From: an uncultured Flavobacteriales bacterium
GTDB lineage: Bacteria > Bacteroidota > Bacteroidia > Flavobacteriales_E > Vicingaceae
Direction: 5' to 3'
Length of the DNA stretch: 64,000 nucleotides
Assembly (NCBI GenBank): GCA_905479915.1
Contig: CAJQOH010000025.1
Span: forward strand, 62,001-126,000
Part shown: one piece after another, positions 62,654 through 64,000 of the stretch
How the letters are laid out: every line of letters begins with the position of its first letter
Numbering within the stretch: position 1 is the stretch's first letter
Position numbers and translations under genes: made by a program
Notes under the pieces: model-generated
Databases searched by the model: none
What the model was told of the DNA's origin: nothing
Seen by the model: only the letters and a program-made list of their open reading frames with translations

Positions 62654-63239
62654 CAATATAAAGTTTACTTGACTGTAAGTCTTCAAAGGTATCAATATCA
62701 TTTAATGTTTTCAGCAAAGAAACTTTTACATTTTTTTTATCCAGTTCTTGCAGCGTAGTTTCCAATAAAGAAGCTTCGCTCCAGGGCTTATTTTCGAATA
62801 TGTGTTTTTGGGGCTTTGTCATCCCAATCAAATAATAGCCCCCATCTTCTGCGGGGCCAAACACAACTTCAGAATCATTCAATGTACTAAAACCTTGCGT
62901 TATTATTTCTGAAGAAATATCGGGCAAATCAGAACCTATTAAAATGACTTTTTCATACCCTTGCTCAAAACCATATTCAAAAGCGTTTAACATTCTTTCC
63001 CCTAAGTCTTCCCCTTTTTGAACAAACTTCAACTCGTTTGCCCACTTGCTATTTATCACAACATCAGAAAAATAAATGTGCTTATCTGCTTTTACCTCCT
63101 TTGAACATTCCTCTGTAATATCAACCAACTGCTTATAAACTTCAAAAGCTTTATTGTCTCCAACAGTTTTAGCCAAACGAGTTTTAACCTTACCTAAAAT
63201 AATATTTTTTACAAAAACAATTAATAATGTTCTACTCAT
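62646..63239 (-). CDS. DUF2064 glycosyltransferase-like protein (TIGR04282, arsenosugar-associated)
   Basis: 197 residues. The GT-A-like start SRTLLIVFVKNIILGKVKTRLAKTVGDNKAFEVYKQL and GSDLPDISSEII (DxD-like site) followed by VVFGPAEDGGYYLIGM are the DUF2064/TIGR04282 signature. The family is annotated as a glycosyltransferase linked to arsenosugar synthesis genes. It lies between a lipoprotein and a rhodanese gene, with overlaps of eight bases on each side, and next to the ArsS-like gene. Confidence 0.9.
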   Translation of the reverse strand: MSRTLLIVFVKNIILGKVKTRLAKTVGDNKAFEVYKQLVDITEECSKEVKADKHIYFSDVVINSKWANELKFVQKGEDLGERMLNAFEYGFEQGYEKVILIGSDLPDISSEIITQGFSTLNDSEVVFGPAEDGGYYLIGMTKPQKHIFENKPWSEASLLETTLQELDKKNVKVSLLKTLNDIDTFEDLQSSKLYIDA

Positions 63240-63729
63240 AAGCTTTCTCTCCTTTTATTAACCACTTTCCCCAAGCCTCATCATATGGATGAATCTTCTT
63301 TGTTTCACCATCATCATAAACAGGAAAACCACTATTTACCCAATCAAAGATTCCCCCTTTTAGGTTCAGCACCTTTTTATAACCTGCTTTTTTAAGCTTC
63401 TCCCCTACTTTTTCACTTCTATAACCAACAGAACAATAAACAATAATTGTTGTTTCTTTTTTTATCCCCTCTAATGACGCAATACCAAAGTTATCGTACC
63501 CAACATGTTTTGCGTTTTTAAGATGGCTCACATCAAACTCCTTCTTTTCTCGTGCATCTAATAAAAAAAATGGAGTTGTTGTATTTTCTGCTTTTTTTAA
63601 CTCTTGGGCGCTAATTAGCGGAATTGTTTTAGAAATAATGTTCTCCTTCATCTCCTCAAAAGAGGAATAGTTTTGAGAAAAACATACGTTTCCAACAATT
63701 AAAAAAAATAGTATTAACCCTCTCTTCAT
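63232..63729 (-). CDS. Exported rhodanese-like domain protein
   Basis: 165 residues with signal peptide MKRGLILFFLIVGNVCFSQ. The rhodanese domain (about 45-150) shows LLDAREKKEFDVSHLKNAKH, the active-site loop IVYCSVGYRSEKVGEKLKKAG with the catalytic Cys, and LKGGIFDWVNSGFPVYD. It would transfer or bind sulfur, or arsenate-like thiols, outside the cytoplasm. It starts five bases after the ArsS-like gene and overlaps the DUF2064 gene by eight bases, so the group is one transcript. Confidence 0.9.
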   Translation of the reverse strand: MKRGLILFFLIVGNVCFSQNYSSFEEMKENIISKTIPLISAQELKKAENTTTPFFLLDAREKKEFDVSHLKNAKHVGYDNFGIASLEGIKKETTIIVYCSVGYRSEKVGEKLKKAGYKKVLNLKGGIFDWVNSGFPVYDDGETKKIHPYDEAWGKWLIKGEKAYE

Positions 63730-63734
63730 TTTAT

Positions 63735-64000
63735 TTACGCTAAAGACCCCTGACAGCTAGACCCTGCTCCTGCGGTGCAGCCATAACAATGTTGCCCCAA
63801 AATAATGTTTCTTTTACTTAATTCCAATGCATTAAAGTCCTTTATGTTTTTTGATTGAGAAGCAACGCCAAGCTCTAACATTTGGTTAAAATCACAGTCA
63901 AAAAGCTTGCCATCCCAACCAACAGAAACAGTATTTCTACACATCACTTCCTCTGCAGCCACCGGATTAAAAGAGTCGATTAGTTTATTCATATAATCTT
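63735..64000 (-). CDS. Arsenosugar biosynthesis radical SAM protein ArsS-like, C-terminus only
   Basis: The gene continues beyond the right edge; about 88 C-terminal residues are visible. DYMNKLIDSFNPVAAEEVMC and the following CRNTVSVGWDGKLFDCDFNQML, together with GQHCYGCTAGAGSSCQG, match the DUF3641/TIGR04167 C-terminal region. This region carries auxiliary cysteine-cluster ligands in the SPASM-like part of ArsS, which adds a ribosyl-type group to methylated arsenic. The radical SAM domain itself is not visible. The identity of the pathway rests on the C-terminal motifs and the neighbouring DUF2064 and rhodanese genes. Confidence 0.85.
   Translation of the reverse strand, partial: DYMNKLIDSFNPVAAEEVMCRNTVSVGWDGKLFDCDFNQMLELGVASQSKNIKDFNALELSKRNIILGQHCYGCTAGAGSSCQGSLA

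Overview
The window is about 64 kb of AT-rich chromosome from a member of the Bacteroidota, most likely order Flavobacteriales. The evidence is type IX secretion (T9SS) cargo and PorP/SprF partners, a long-form IspG, a eukaryote-like class I ribonucleotide reductase, DUF3109 and SPOR/HU-CCDC81 proteins, and many TAnnTTTG-type -7 promoter boxes. A narrower placement is not possible from the sequence alone. There is no rRNA, prophage, insertion sequence or CRISPR array. One tRNA gene (Cys, GCA) is present.

Layout. 1-12.3 kb: a truncated cyclophilin, small envelope proteins, a CvpA-like protein, a minus-strand T9SS surface-adhesin trio (PKD adhesin, PorP/SprF, OmpA/PD40 protein), a large SBBP-repeat protein with a T9SS sorting tail, and a YceI protein behind two palindromes. 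12.3-18.8 kb: tRNA-Cys, threonine aldolase, DUF3109, a cobalamin riboswitch ahead of a hotdog acyl-CoA thioesterase, then nrdB-nrdA. 18.8-24.1 kb: a four-gene partner-switching operon with two tandem TPR-SpoIIE phosphatases, a SiaB-like kinase and a SiaC-like phosphoprotein. 24.1-34.8 kb (minus strand): ispG, a TetR-TolC-MFP-RND efflux operon with a strong candidate operator, and a 602-residue cysteine-rich protein of unknown function.

35-42.7 kb: a compact plus-strand operon (peptide-type binding lipoprotein, MMPL transporter, RmlA, SDR epimerase, polyprenyl synthase, 2Fe-2S ferredoxin, small hypothetical). 42.6-49 kb: mostly minus-strand housekeeping genes (EamA exporter, DUF502, MmcQ, Lrp, cyclase, HemW, histidine kinase). 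49-56 kb: acs, an M48 protease/DUF898 pair, a decayed second copy of the acs 3' end, DprA, KdsB. 56-64 kb: HU/SPOR protein, 2-hydroxyacid dehydrogenase, MgtE, RsmA, a VWA-like secreted protein, and a minus-strand arsenosugar-type group (lipoprotein, DUF2064, rhodanese, C-terminus of ArsS) running off the right edge.

The points most worth following are the riboswitch that appears to control a thioesterase just upstream of class I RNR, the Sia-type module with duplicated TPR phosphatases and no adjacent cyclase, the unknown 602-residue protein, the TetR operator, and the acs remnant.
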